From NCBI GenBank assembly GCA_948144175.1, contig CANXME010002105.1, forward strand, positions 248,001-312,000: a stretch of DNA of 64,000 nucleotides, written 5' to 3'. The first letter of the stretch is position 1. Every line of letters starts with the position of its first letter. The position numbers and the translations under genes are program-made. The DNA comes from Closterium sp. NIES-65. Its lineage: Eukaryota > Streptophyta > Zygnematophyceae > Desmidiales > Closteriaceae. The notes below the pieces were generated by a model. The model was not told the DNA's origin. It made no database searches and worked only from the letters and a program-made list of their open reading frames with translations. Below are positions 10,450 through 21,900 of this stretch, one piece after another.

Positions 10450-11704
10450 GTGTTCGGGCAATGGTGCGAAGATGTTCACTTAGATGTATTGCGAAGCCTC
10501 GTGTTCTTCCTCTCTTCAAACTAGCAAAATCGCGAGTTACTATCTCCGGGTGGCTATGAGAAATTGGGAAACGGATTCTTGCATTCTGCTTCTAGGGCGG
10601 GTCGTATTTGTTCTTTTACTATTGATTTTGAAAGGCTCATTCTGCTGCGCAGTGGTCTAAAGCGGTGAAAGTTGAAGATCATTCTCAGACGTGGTTGTAA
10701 TTGCCTACGTAGCATCTCTGGGCAGTGTTCCCCCCGCAGCAGCAATCTGGCGGAAACACACGACACCAATGCCCAACCAATTCCAGCACAAAAGTTCACT
10801 GGTTGGCGCGATGCCAGCGCTGCTTGGCAGAGCAACATTCACAAGCACGCGACACCCATCAACGGGTAAGAGCAGCCCAATTTACCATGCTGGATTCGCA
10901 GCACAAGTATATTGCGTTGTTGTTGACACCCCCCCAGCTCGGCTGGCAGGTCTTTGCTCACTGAAAACCGCTGACGACTTGAATGGACTTGCCTGTCACA
11001 TCTGTGATTGGGCATCGGTGGCTAGTACACGAGGAACTACTACATGAACAGAACTCAAAGAAATAAGGCTAGTAAGAAGATTCTGATTTTTTGGGTTAGG
11101 GTAGGAAAGCCTACGGTATATTGGACACTAAGCCCTTGACTTATTTCTTCATGTTAACGCCCACTATGACACCCACTAGTTCTACAGCCATCTTCTTCTT
11201 GAAACTGACTCATAAACAACGCAAAAATTACGGATACAAGTGTTGATATAACGAAGGACTCGCAGCGGACACGAGAATGCTTGCAATGTAGAGTTAAGAC
11301 AACAGAGGTCCAAATGACCTTGTTTATAATGATTAACAGAAACAAGAAGATAATTAAGATAGTAATGCATGAGGGTTTTGTAGCATTCCTACCTAGCCAT
11401 GTGCTCCGAGAAATACATTTCCATACTTAACTGTATTGCAAGCATCGTTACATTTAGAGTAATTATTGTTATTTTTTACAGTCACCATGGTGCAGGGCAT
11501 AACCTCCGGTTATGGATGCAAGGTGGTCGAGAGTCGTGGCCGTTAACTTCCTACGACTGTTGACCGTCTTTTTGCACGCTGTTGTAGTATGTGCTTAGTC
11601 GGTTACTTGTACAATGCGTTGCCCGGTGCGCTAAGGGAGAACCTTCGATAATGTTAAATAATTCTTGGTTATTCCAACACTCCCTTTCGTTCCTAAAAGT
11701 GGGC
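10450..11704. other. Intergenic stretch, no gene recognised
   Basis: This lies between the LRR-lectin promoter and the Copia-1 5' LTR. Open frames here are short and show no domain I recognise. The last 80 bp (11625-11676) resemble a segment at 56309-56362. Otherwise I see nothing I can support. Confidence 0.5.
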
Positions 11705-11898
11705 TGTTACGAATAGAAATGTATAAGAACATTACTGTGCACTCCCGACCGCAACTAAGGAAGCATGCAGTATCAAGAACGAATACAAGGACTTGAAGCG
11801 TCAGACGGTTGGCGTGCATCTAGACCGTCGGAGCAGACGGCATCGGCAAGCTGCAGGCAGGAGAATGTTGGCGGGAACAGGTCTGTAGCTGTACGCGC

Positions 11899-13395
11899 TG
11901 TCAGAATTTATATGTAACTGCCTGTAGCTGTAACTTAGTGTAGTTATTATAAATTGTTGGTGGTGCACCTTCTTTGCATGCTCTGTTTACTATATGTACC
12001 CTAGCACTATAGTGAACACTCACCTTTCCAATTCTCTCGACACTCTCACCTTGGCACAAACTCCTCGTCTTCCTCGTGGCCTAGGCTACTAAGCCTAGGC
12101 CCGCCTTAAATCTCAACTACCACTTATGCTAAGATTCTAACATTGCATTAGAGCGTGTTTTGTCCTGGCCTGTGGGCCCGCCTTATGCTTCCGCTGCTGT
12201 TTTTCCGGTCGCGCGCCTCGGGCGCGTGGCGATTTTCGTCCTGTCCCCCCCCGGCTGGCGAGTGACATCTTCTCTGCCCGTCGCGCGCCCCGTGGCACGC
12301 GACGGTGCCCTGCCCGTCGTGCGCCCCGTGGCACACGACGGTGCCCTAAACTTGCCCGTCGTGCGCCCCGTGGCACGCGACGGTGCCCTGCTCGTCGTGC
12401 GCCCCGAGGCACACGACGGTGCCCTAAACTTGCCCGTCGTGCGCCCCGTGGCATGCGCGATGGTGCCCTTGAGCCGCCGCGGAACCGCCCCTGGCGCCTG
12501 CGACGGTGTCCTGAACCGCCAAGTACCCGCCCCTGGCGCACTCGGCGGTGCCTCTGCCTCACCCCGCGCCTGCACTCCTAGCAGCCGCCCCTGACCTACC
12601 TGCGACGACCCTCTGTAGCCGCTCTGCGGCTTTCTCCCCGCCCACCCCCTCCTCCTTCGTCTCCCTGCAGCCGTGGGGGGGAGGGTATGGGGGTGGCGGG
12701 TGTTGGGGTGATGGGTGGTGTGCTTCCCTTCCCCTCCTCCTCCTTTCGTTCCCACTGCTGCAGCTGCTGCTGGGGGGGAGGGTGTGAGGGTGTGGGGGAG
12801 CCGGGGGAGTGGCATTGGGGTGGCGGGTGTGAGACCAACCAGCAGCCGTCCCTCCACCTCTCCTCTCTTCCCCCCTCTGCTGCTCCTGCAGCAGTGTGGG
12901 GGGGAGGGGGAGGGGGAGGGTGAGGAGATGGAGGGGGTGACCAGCCAGAGCCAGTCCGCCTCCTCACTCTCCATGCTGCCCCTCCTGTGGTTGGGGGGGG
13001 ACGAGAGTAAGGGGGTGGCAGATATTTCTTGCTGTCGCCTGTCCCTTTGCTGCTGTACCTGCTCTCTTACCGTACCTGCTGTTGCTGTTGCTTGTGTACC
13101 CCTGCAGGTTGTGTTCTGCACAAACTCCTGCTGCAGGCAGTTATGGGGGAGTGTCAGAATTTATATGTAACTGCCTGTAGCTGTAGTTTAGTGTAGTTAT
13201 TATAAACTGTTGGTGGTGCACCTTCTTTGCATGCTCTGTTTACTATATGTACCCTAGCACTATAGTGAACACTCACCTTTCCAATTCTCTCGACACTCTC
13301 ACCTTGGCACAAACTCCTCGTCTTCCTCGTGGCCTAGGCTACTAAGCCTAGGCCCGCCTTAAATCTCAACTACCACTTATGCTAAGATTCTAACA
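11899..13395 (+). mobile_element. NA-1: non-autonomous LTR element in the Copia-1 5' LTR
   Basis: LTRs 11899-12142 and 13152-13395 (244 bp each, about 3 differences by eye) start TGTCAGAATT and end ATTCTAACA. The flanking duplication is CGCGC (11894-11898 and 13396-13400). The uninterrupted site is seen in the LTR at about 34300. A PBS-like GCATTAGAGCG follows the first LTR, and ATGGGGGAG precedes the second. The 1-kb interior is GC-rich (CGCGCCCCGTGGCACGCGAC repeats, then G- and C-rich modules) with no gag or pol. It must rely on another element's proteins. It looks structurally whole and young. Confidence 0.9.
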
Positions 13396-13626
13396 CGCGC
13401 CGCACGGTTGGGAATGAATTTGAATAAGGGAATGTACCCCTTAGAGTACATGGCTAGCTAGGTGGATTCATATTCCCCTGTACTCTTATTTATATTGCTG
13501 TATTTGCATGTTTTAATTCATCTCAAGCATTTTACATTCACTCTGCTGTTGAGGCACCTAGTCTACCTATCTAAGTGCGAACCTTCCCGAGGAGATCCTG
13601 GCAGCGTTCATCTTCTGATCGCAGCA

Positions 13627-14188
13627 TGGTATGAGAGCGGCTCAGGAATCCTTCGCACTGCCACTCCCGAAAATTACGACATTCGGAAAGTGGCGTACGG
13701 CACACGCTCGCGTGTGAGAATGGCCGGAGGATCTGGTGGTCAGACTAATCTGACGGCTGAAGCGCAAACCAACCCGGCTGCGACAAGCGAGGAAACGACG
13801 ACTATCGGGACCTAAGTCCTCGCACAACTTCTTCAGCGACTCACTAGCTTGGAGCAAGGGCTCCAAACATTGCGGAACGACGACGCAGGAACATCATCGC
13901 AACCTTCTCAACCGGCCCCAAATGGCCAGAACGCCGCCCCGCACACTTTCTCCCTCGACACAAATGGTTCAACCCTCAAGAATCCCCGTCCCAGTGAAGA
14001 AGCAATTCTCTCTGCGCAATCAAGGTTTCTCAGCATATAAAAAATAAAGACAAGTGTGTGTTTTGACGACAGAGACTTCCATACATGGAGCTTTGAGTTG
14101 GAGCTCCTGCTGCAGAACGCTCAGATTTTTCACTACTTCGACGGGAGTTACGCGGAGCCCGCTGAGGATACCGACGACGCCAGGACAA
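13627..14188 (+). pseudogene. Copia-1 copy 1, PBS and gag N-terminal region
   Basis: After the PBS comes a gag start with MAGGSGGQTNL, then a coiled segment (LLQRLTSLEQGLQTLRN) and a Ser/Pro/Gln-rich linker. The same sequence recurs in copy 2 (34530-35100). The gag region is cut here by NA-2 and resumes at 19770-20052 and 28988-29300. Confidence 0.75.
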
Positions 14189-16360
14189 TGTGAAAACAGT
14201 AGGCAGAGTTAGGAGCCATAGCTAGGTAAGCCCTAGCTAGGCAAGAGAAGTTTAGGCAAAAGAGGAGGTTTCACTAGCAGCAATGAGGATACATATAGCA
14301 AACCCTAGATGGGTTGTACTCGCTATAGAGCACCCCACTACATGCTAGAGAATAACATTCTGACACACCCCCATAGCCAAAGTGGGGTGTAATCAGTACA
14401 ATGAGCAAGCAGGTATAGAGCAGGAGTTCACAAAGGTAAGCAAAGCAAGAGCTAATCACAGAGGGCAAGTGAGGAGGAGGAGAGACTGTGGAGAGAGAGA
14501 AGATGGGAGGCAACGACTGAAGCTGCAGAGGCACGGGCACAGGAGCGGCTGACTCAGTGGCTACCAAAGCAAGGGCGACGGACTATTGGAGTGACTGGCT
14601 CCGCAGCTATAGACGAGCGGCAGGAGCAACGGACCCACTGGCGACTGGTGCGACAGGCTCACTGGCTACCGAAGCAAGGGCGACGGACTACACGCGCTGC
14701 AGGCTACAAGACAGCTACCTTCACACAACCTCCTCCAACTGCCCCACACCCTCGACACACACCCACTGCTCAAACCCTAGCTCCACTCCCACGGCACCCC
14801 CTTTAAACCCTAAGCCCCAGGCTCCCACACATCCACCCCCCTCGGCGACAGCTGCAGCAGTGGGAGACGAAGGAGGAGGAGGAGGAGGGGACGGCGCACA
14901 CAACCGACACTCCCACAACCGCCACCCCCACACCCCGCACCCCCAAACCCTAAAACGGGTGGGACGGGGAAGGAGCGCAGGGGGACGGCGAGGGGAACGG
15001 CGCGCGGCCCCCAGGGCGCCACCACGGGGCAGCGAGGGTCCGCGCGCGGCTCCCCAGGGCGCCGCGAAGGGGCAGCGGGAGGGCGGCGACGGGACCGTAG
15101 AGGGCGGCGACGGGGCCGCTGCGGGAGGCGACGGGGCCGCTGCGGGCGGCGAAGGGGTCGCTACGGACGGCGACGGGGCCGCTGCGGGCGGCGACGGGGC
15201 CGCTGCGGACGGCGACGGGGCCGCTGCGGGCAGCGACGGGGCCGTTGCGGGCTGCGACGGGGCCGCTGCGGGCGGCGAAGGGGTCGCTGCGGGCGGTGAC
15301 GGGGCCGCTGCGGCGGCGACGGGGCCGTAGAGGGCGGCGACGGGGCCGCTGTGGGCGGCGACGGGGCCGCTAAGGGAGGCGACGGGGCCGCGAAGGGGGG
15401 GGGGGGAGGGGCCGAGTGGGGGCCGCGAAGGGCGGCGACGGGGCCGCAAAGAGCGGCAACGGGGCCGCGGCGGGATGAAAAATTCGTCGCACGCCACGGG
15501 GCGTGCGACAGATCGAGTAGCAGCGGAAGCAGGTGGGCCCACAGGCCAGGAGCGTACCCGCTCTGATAGCATGTGAAAACAGTAGGCAGAGTTAGGAGCC
15601 ATAGCTAGGTAAGCCCTAGCTAGGCAAGAGAAGTTTAGGCAAAAGAGGAGGTTTCACTAGCAGCAATGAGGATATATATAGCAAACCCTAGATGGGTTGT
15701 ACTCGCTATAGAGCACTGTTAAGATACTAGGCAGAGGTTGGCTTAGGAGCCATTGCTAGTTAGGTTCTTAGTAGTTGAGGTTTAGGGTTGAGGAGAATGT
15801 CGAGAAAGTTGAGAAGGGAGAAAGGGTCTTCACTATAGGTTTGCAAGAACATATAGCAAAGTAACAAAGAAGGTGCACCACCAAACAAAGTTTATAATAA
15901 CTACACTAGCTACAGCTACAGGCAGTTACAAATATATTCTGACACTCCCCCATAACTCCCTGCAGCAGAAGCTAATGCAGAGACACCCCCTGAAGGGGTA
16001 CACCAAGCACAGCAGGAGGAGAGGGCAAGTGAGGAGGAGGGACTATATGAGGAGAAGCTGCTGGCAGGTGAAGCTGCTGGCTCCAAGGTGGCTGCTTCCT
16101 GGAACCTTCCTCAGTCCTCCAACTCCCCCTTCCACACTCCTTGACTACCCTAGCACCTCTCCCCCAGCTCCCCCACACCCTCACACCCACCACCCCCCCA
16201 GCGGCAGCTGCAGCAGTGGGAGAGAAAGGAGGAGGAGGGGAAGGGGATCACACACACCCATCACCCCCATACCCGCCACCCCATAGACTCCGTTCCACGG
16301 CTGCACGCGCAGCAAGGAGGCGAAGAAGGGGGGGGGGGGGGGGGGGGTGACAGAGCAGAA

Positions 16361-16781
16361 CAGAGCGCACAAGGGCGCAGGCAGCAGCAGGGCGCACGAG
16401 GGCGCGGGCAGCAGCAGAGCGCACGAGGGCGCAGGCAGAGCAGAGCGCACAAGGGCGCGGGCAGCAGCAGGGCGCACGAGGGCGCGGGCAGCAGCAGAGC
16501 GCACGAGGGCGCAGGCAGAGCAGAGCGCACAAGGGCACGGGCAGCAGCAGGGCGCACGAGGGCGCAGGCAGCAGTAGAGCGCACGAGGGCGCAGGCAGAG
16601 CAGAGCGCACAAGGGCGCGGGCAGCAGCAAGGCGCACGAGGGCGCGGGCAGCAGCAGAGCGCACGAGGGCGCAGGCAGAGCAGAGCGCACAAGGGCGCGG
16701 GCAGCAGCAGGGCGCACGAGGGCGCGGGCAGCAGCAGAGCGCACGAGGGCGCAGGCAGAGCAGAGCGCACAAGGGCGCGAG
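16361..16781. repeat. 80-bp tandem repeat inside NA-3, about 5 copies
   Basis: CAGAGCGCACAAGGGCGC recurs at 16361, 16441, 16521, 16601, 16681 and 16761, exactly 80 bp apart. Sub-repeats of GCGCACGAGGGCGCGGGCAG lie between. A run of Gs at about 16328-16348 precedes it. Confidence 0.93.
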
Positions 16782-18436
16782 CAGCACAGGCACGGGCAGC
16801 AACGGGCGGCAACAGGCAGCAAAGGCACGGGCAGCAACGGGCGGCAACAGGCAGCACAGGCACGGGCAGCAACGGGCGGCAACGGGCAGCGCAGGCACGG
16901 GCACCAACGGGCGGCAACGGGCGGCACAGGCACGGGCAGCAACGGGCGGCAACAGGCAGCACAGGCACGGGCAGCAACAGGCAGCAACAGGAGGCAACGG
17001 GCAGCACAGGCACGGGCAGCAACGGGCGGCAACGGGCAGCACAGGCACGGGCAGCAACGGGAGGCAACGGGCAGCACAGGCACGGGCAGCAACGGGCGGC
17101 AACGGGCGGCACAGGCACGGGCAGCAACGGGCGGCAACAGGCAGCACAGGCACGGGCAGCAACGGGCAGCAACAGGCAGCACAGGCACGGGCAGCAACGA
17201 GCAGCACAGGCACGGGCAGCAACGGGCGGCAACGGGCAGCACAGGCACGGGCACCAACGGGCGGCAACGGGCAGCACAGGCACGGGCAGCAACGGGCGGC
17301 AACAGGCAGCACAGGCACGGGCAGCAACAGGCAGCACAGGCACGGGCAGCAACGGGCGGCAACAGGCAGCACAGGCACGGGCAGCAACGGGCGGCAACGG
17401 GCAGCACAGGCACGGGCAGCAACGGGCGGCAACGGGCAGCACATGCACGGGCAGCAACAGGCAGCAACGGGCAGCACAGGCACGGGCAGCAACGGGCGGC
17501 AACAGGCAGCACACGCACGGGCAGCAACGGGCAGCACAGGCTCGGGCAGCAACGAGCGGCAACAGGCAGCACAGGCACGGGCAGCAACAGGCAGCAACAG
17601 GCGGCAACGGGCAGCACAGGCACGGGCAGCAACGGGCAGCAACGGGCAGCACAGGCACGGGCAGCAACGGGAGGCAACGGGCAGCACAGGCACGGGCAGC
17701 AACGGGCGGCAACGGGCGGCACAGGCACGGGCAGCAACGGGCGGCAACAGGCAGCACAGGCACGGGCAGCAACGGGCAGCAACAGGCAGCACAGGCACGG
17801 GCAGCAACGAGCAGCACAGGCACGGGCAGCAACGGGCGGCAACGGCCAGCACAGGCACGGGCAGCAACGGGCGGCAACGGGCAGCACAGGCACGGGCAGC
17901 AACGGGCGGCAACAGGCAGCACACGCACGGGCAGCAACAGGCAGCACAGGCACGGGCAGCAACGGGCCGCAACAGGCAGCAAAGGCACGGGCAGCAACGG
18001 GCGGCAACGGGCAGCACAGGCACGGGCAGCAACGGGCGGCAACGGGCAGCATAGGCACGGGCAGCAACAGGCAGCAACGGGCAGCACAGGCACGGGCAGC
18101 AACGGGCGGCAACAGGCAGCACACGCACGGGCAGCAACGGGCAGCACAGGCTCGGGCAGCAACGAGCGGCAACAGGCAGCACAGGCACAGGCAGCAACAG
18201 GCAGCAACGGGCAGCACAGGCACAGGCAGCAACGGGCGGCAACACGCAGCACAAGCACGGGCAGCAACAGGCAGCACAGGCACGGGCAGCAACAGGCAGC
18301 AATGGGCAGCACAGGCACAGGCAGCAACGGGCGGCAACAGGCAGCACAGGCACGGGCAGCAACAGGCAGCACAGGCACGGGCAGCAACGGGCGGCAACAG
18401 GCAGAGACAGCAACAGGCAGCACAGGCACGGGCAGC
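16782..18436. repeat. 35-bp VNTR inside NA-3 (about 1.65 kb)
   Basis: The main unit is 35 bp (CACGGGCAGCAACGGGCGGC followed by AACAGGCAGCACAGG), with shortened 25-bp forms that lack one 10-bp block. It is built from 10-bp sub-units (GGCAACGGGC). Since 35 is not a multiple of 3 and the unit has no stops, all frames stay open, giving very long Cys/Pro/Leu/Ala or Gln/Ala frames that I do not accept as genes. Confidence 0.93.
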
Positions 18437-19769
18437 CATACCGAGTCCAGGAGCGGCGTTGCATACAGCTGTGGGGTCGGCGCCGTGGGCTGCTGCTGGG
18501 GCGGCTGCTCCAGGCGCTGCTGCTGCTGGGGCGGCCGCTGCAGTGGCGGCGGCTCCACGGGCTGCTGCTGCTGGGGCGGCTGCTCCAGGCGCTGCTGCTG
18601 CTGGGGCGGTTGCTCCAGAGGCTGCTGCTGTTTGGGCGGCGGCTCCAGGGGCTGCTGCGCCTGGGGCGGCTGCTCCAGGCGCTGCTGCTGCTGGGGCGGC
18701 GGCTCCAGAGGTTGCTGCTGCTGGGGCGGCTGCTCCAAGCGCTGCCGCTGATGGGGCGGCTGCTCCAGACGTTGCTGCTGCTGGGGCGGCCGCTGCAGTG
18801 GCGGCAGCTCCAGAGGCTGCTGCTGTTTGGGCGGCGGCTCCAGAGGCTGCTGCTGCTAGGGGGGCTGCTCCAGGCGCTGCTGCTGAGGTCCAGGGGCGGC
18901 GCTGGAGCAAGGTAGGCCCGCGCTTGGCTGCAACGCTGGCGCGGGCGCGGGTGAGGCAGAGGCGGTGGCCAGGGGGGAGGGCGCCGCGACGAGCAGGGAC
19001 GACGCCCAAGGAGTGCCGCTACGAGCACGGGCGACGCCCCAGGGGCGGCGCGACGAGTAGGGGCGGCGTCCAAGGGGCGCCGCGACGAGCAGTGGCGACG
19101 CCCCACGGGTCCCGCAATGGCGTCGCGACGAGCAAGGCGACGCCATGCGGGTCCTGCAGGGGCGTCGCGACGAGTAGGAGTGGCGACGCCCGGGTCCCGC
19201 AGGTGCGTCGCGACGAGCAAGAGCGGCGCCTCGCAGGGCGCCGCGAAGTGGAGGGTACGGGCGGGCAAATCAGGCCCGCCCGCGGACGTGAGGCAGGCGC
19301 GCAGGCGGCGTGAAGGCAGGCCACGCGCGGGGCAGGAAGACGCCGCGCGCCCAGGGCGCACGGCGGGCAGAAGCCCGCCGTGCGACCCGAGCACACGGCG
19401 GGCAGAAAATCGCCGTGCGCCAACGCCGCGCGCCCGAGGTGCACGGCAAGACGATAGGCAGCGGAAGCAGGAAGGTAGCAAGAACGTACCTGCTCTGAAT
19501 ACCATGTTAAGATACTAGGCAGAGGTTGGCTTAGGAGCCATTGCTAGTTAGGTTCTTAGTAGTTGAGGTTTAGGGTTGAGGAGAATGTCAAGAAAGTTGA
19601 GAAGGGAGAAAGGGTCTTCACTATAGGTTTGCAAGAACATATAGCAAAGTAACAAAGAAGGTGCACCACCAAACAAAGTTTATAATAACTACACTAGCTA
19701 CAGCTACAGGCAGTTACAAATATATTCTGACAAGCACCCCACTACAGGCTAGAGAATAACATTCTGACA

Positions 19770-20052
19770 AACAAGGTACTACAACGAGTCCTTGATGGCG
19801 TACGGCATCCTCCTTCGTAACATGTCGCCGGCGGAGCAGTTGAACATTCGTTCTACAAGACATTGGCTGCTCCAGCCCTCGACGCTTGGCGCCACCTGAA
19901 CGGCGTGTATCAGCCGAAGGACTGTGTCTCTTCGAGCGGGTTGCTCCAGCAGCTGCTGGAAACTAAAATGGCCCCGGGGGAGAAGGCCAACAGCTACATC
20001 AATCGCTATCGGAGCCTTCGCGACCAAATCGCGAAGCTGGGAAGCTCGATCT
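19770..20052 (+). pseudogene. Copia-1 copy 1, gag middle region
   Basis: Continuation of the Copia-1 gag between NA-2 and Copia-2. It contains HWLLQPSTLGAT-type sequence on one frame and the gag helix pattern PGEKANSYINRYRSLRDQI on another. This resembles the UBN2/Retrotran_gag helical region (WxxL...YxxxxxxLxxQ). Confidence 0.6.
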
Positions 20053-20375
20053 TGTGAAAGAACAAGGAATGAATGCACTAGGAAAGAGGTGGGTACAAGT
20101 AGGAAAACCTAAAAGTGTTGTACCCCATATTGTCTACCCCACTACAGCCTACACAGACTATAGCATATAAGTTTGACACACCCCCATAGGCAGAGTCGGG
20201 GAGAACAAGAGGTCACAAGACCAGTAAAGCAAGGTAAAGCAAGCTCAGGGTGGATCACAACGTCACCACACATTCTGAGCACAATTTCAAGGCCACAAGG
20301 CCAGTTCACCTGCAAGATCATATATAAAGGTAAACAAGCAAGTGCAGGTATAGAATAATCACAGTACAAGTAAGG

Positions 20376-21900
20376 TCAAGAAGTGAGCAAGTGAGGCCAA
20401 GTAGGCACAAGACCTAGCATCGTACAGCATCGCTGATGATCACAAGGCGGAAGTGCCTTGGTAAAGATATCAGCAGTGTTGGCCTCAGAGGCCACGTACG
20501 CAAGGCGCAGCTGACCACGCTGCTGCAGCTCACGAGCAAGGAAGTAGCGAAGAGCAATGTGCTTTGTTCTGTGCTCCAGTCTGTGCTCCCGACACAAGGC
20601 CAGCATGGCCTTGTTGTCTACGTGCAGAACCGGAGGAGAACGAGGCGGCTCTCCTAGATCTGTCAGCAAGTAGGTGAGCCAGCGTAGCTCCTGTGCAGCC
20701 ATGGCCCCCGCGTAGATCTCATCCTCACAGCTGGAGCCAAGAACAGAAGACGAGCGGGTAGACCGCCACGAAACAGAGCCGGAGCCAAGGCTGAAGGTGT
20801 AACCCTGTGACGACCGCTGCGTAGCCTGGTCGTCAGCACAAGAAGCGTCTTCGTGACGTCTGAGGACCACTGAACGCCGCCCTCCTAGCACTAGCCCCAT
20901 GCCCGACGAACTGCACAAGTAGCGGAACACCCTCTTTGCTGCAGCCATGTGCTTTGGTCGGTGTCTCCCAGGAGCAACATAGCGTGCCAAGATGCTAAGA
21001 GGGTATGCAAGGTCAGGTCGAGTGCAGGTCATCAGGTACATGAGGCAGCCAACAAGCTCTAGGTACGGGCCACTCGGCTCTACGGACTCATCCGAAGGCA
21101 GAGCTGAGAGCGAGTGGCGAGTAGACAGAGGAGTGGCCTGAGGCGAGGAGTACGTGAAGTCGAAACGCTGAAGGACCTGCTGCACCATGTGTGACTGAGT
21201 CAGGGTAATGGTGCGCTGTGCTCTGTCCCGGGGGATCTGCAAGCCAAGGTAGCTGCGCAGTTCACCCAGGTCTGTGCACGTGTGTCTCTTCTGCAGCTTG
21301 GACTTCACGTGGGCGAGTCCAACAGTGTCAGCAGTGGCAAAGACCAAGTCGTAGACGTACACGAGTATGTAGAACGGCAGCAGAGAGGTGTCGGTGCGCA
21401 GAAACACCGACGGGTCAGCAGTAGAAGGAGCAAACCCAAGAGCCGCAAGTGTAGTCCTCAGTGTGTCGTGCCACTCACGCGGCACCTGGCGGAGACCATA
21501 GACTGGCCGCCGGAGGCTCCACTGGGTACCAGGAGGAAACGACCCAGTGAAGCCAGGTGGGCGGCGAAGCCAGATCTCCTCGTGCAGGCTGCCCTGCAAG
21601 AAAGTTGTGCTGAAGTCAAGAGAGTGAAGCTCGTAGTCGCGCTGAGCGGCTATGTGCAGCAGCACCCGAAGAGTGGTCATCTTCGGGGTGGGAGAGAAGG
21701 TTTGAAAGTAGTCAACTCCCTGCCGCTAACTGAAGCCTTGAGCCACGTAACGCGCCTTGAAGACAGGCGGAGAACCCGGCGGCCGCTTCACCCTGAAAAT
21801 CCACATGCCACTGACGATGTTCGCCCCAGGTGGGGGAACCTCGTCGACGTAGGTGCCCGTGGACTTCCAGGAAGCCATCTCTGCGTCCATGGCTGACTGC
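20376..21900 (-). pseudogene. Copia-2 RT and RNase H region
   Basis: RT motifs include LDFSTTFLQG, EEIWLRRPPGF, YGLRQVPREWHDTL and a following FYILVYV block, with upstream VPPPGANIVSGMWIF. The RNase H part shows YLMTCTRPDLAYPLSILARY, HVDNKAMLALC, RTKHIALRYFLAREL and TADIFTKALP. This is the standard Copia RVT_2 plus RNase H pair at the 3' end of pol. Confidence 0.85.

Larger units (their letters stand above)
15717..19732 (-). mobile_element. NA-3: non-autonomous LTR element with large internal VNTR
   Basis: LTRs 15717-15944 and 19505-19732 are 228 bp and differ at about one site, so insertion was recent. Flanking duplication is AGCAC (15712-15716 and 19733-19737). The PBS is beside the right LTR (minus strand TGGTATTCAGAGCAGG), the purine tract ATGGGGGAG beside the left. 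From right to left the interior holds a palindromic GCGCGC module, GTCGCGACGAG repeats, a Gln/Pro-frame repeat (18495-18890), a 35-bp VNTR (16782-18436), an 80-bp repeat and a poly-G run. There is no gag or pol. The LTR is related to NA-4 and, more distantly, to NA-1. Confidence 0.9.
14189..19769 (-). mobile_element. NA-2: non-autonomous LTR element in Copia-1 gag, hosting NA-3
   Basis: LTRs (177 bp) are 14189-14365 and 15572-15716 continued at 19738-19769. On the plus strand they start TGTGAAAACAG and end ATTCTGACA. Flanking duplication is GACAA/AACAA. The PBS lies beside the right LTR (minus strand TGCTATCAGAGCGGG) and the purine tract beside the left, so the element is on the minus strand. 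The interior is GC-rich, with a 21-bp repeat of CGACGGGGCCGCTGCGGGCG type at about 15100-15470 and no gag or pol. The same family recurs as NA-6. Confidence 0.87.

Noticed and set aside
10554-11047. Possible small genes upstream of the LRR-lectin gene
   Set aside because: Short overlapping frames on both strands without domain, splice pattern or codon signal.
14810-14960. Telomere-like AACCCTAAAC words
   Set aside because: Only single, scattered copies within NA interiors and LTRs, not a tandem telomeric array.
14557-15330. Gly/Asp/Ala-rich protein of 257 codons in NA-2
   Set aside because: The frame follows a 21-bp GC repeat inside a non-autonomous LTR element; no recognisable domain.
16181-19505. 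Three very long minus-strand frames (about 825-1085 codons) coding Cys/Pro/Leu-rich or Pro/Gln-rich protein
   Set aside because: They are the stop-free 35-bp and 80-bp repeats of NA-3 read in three frames; no start context, domain or codon bias supports translation.
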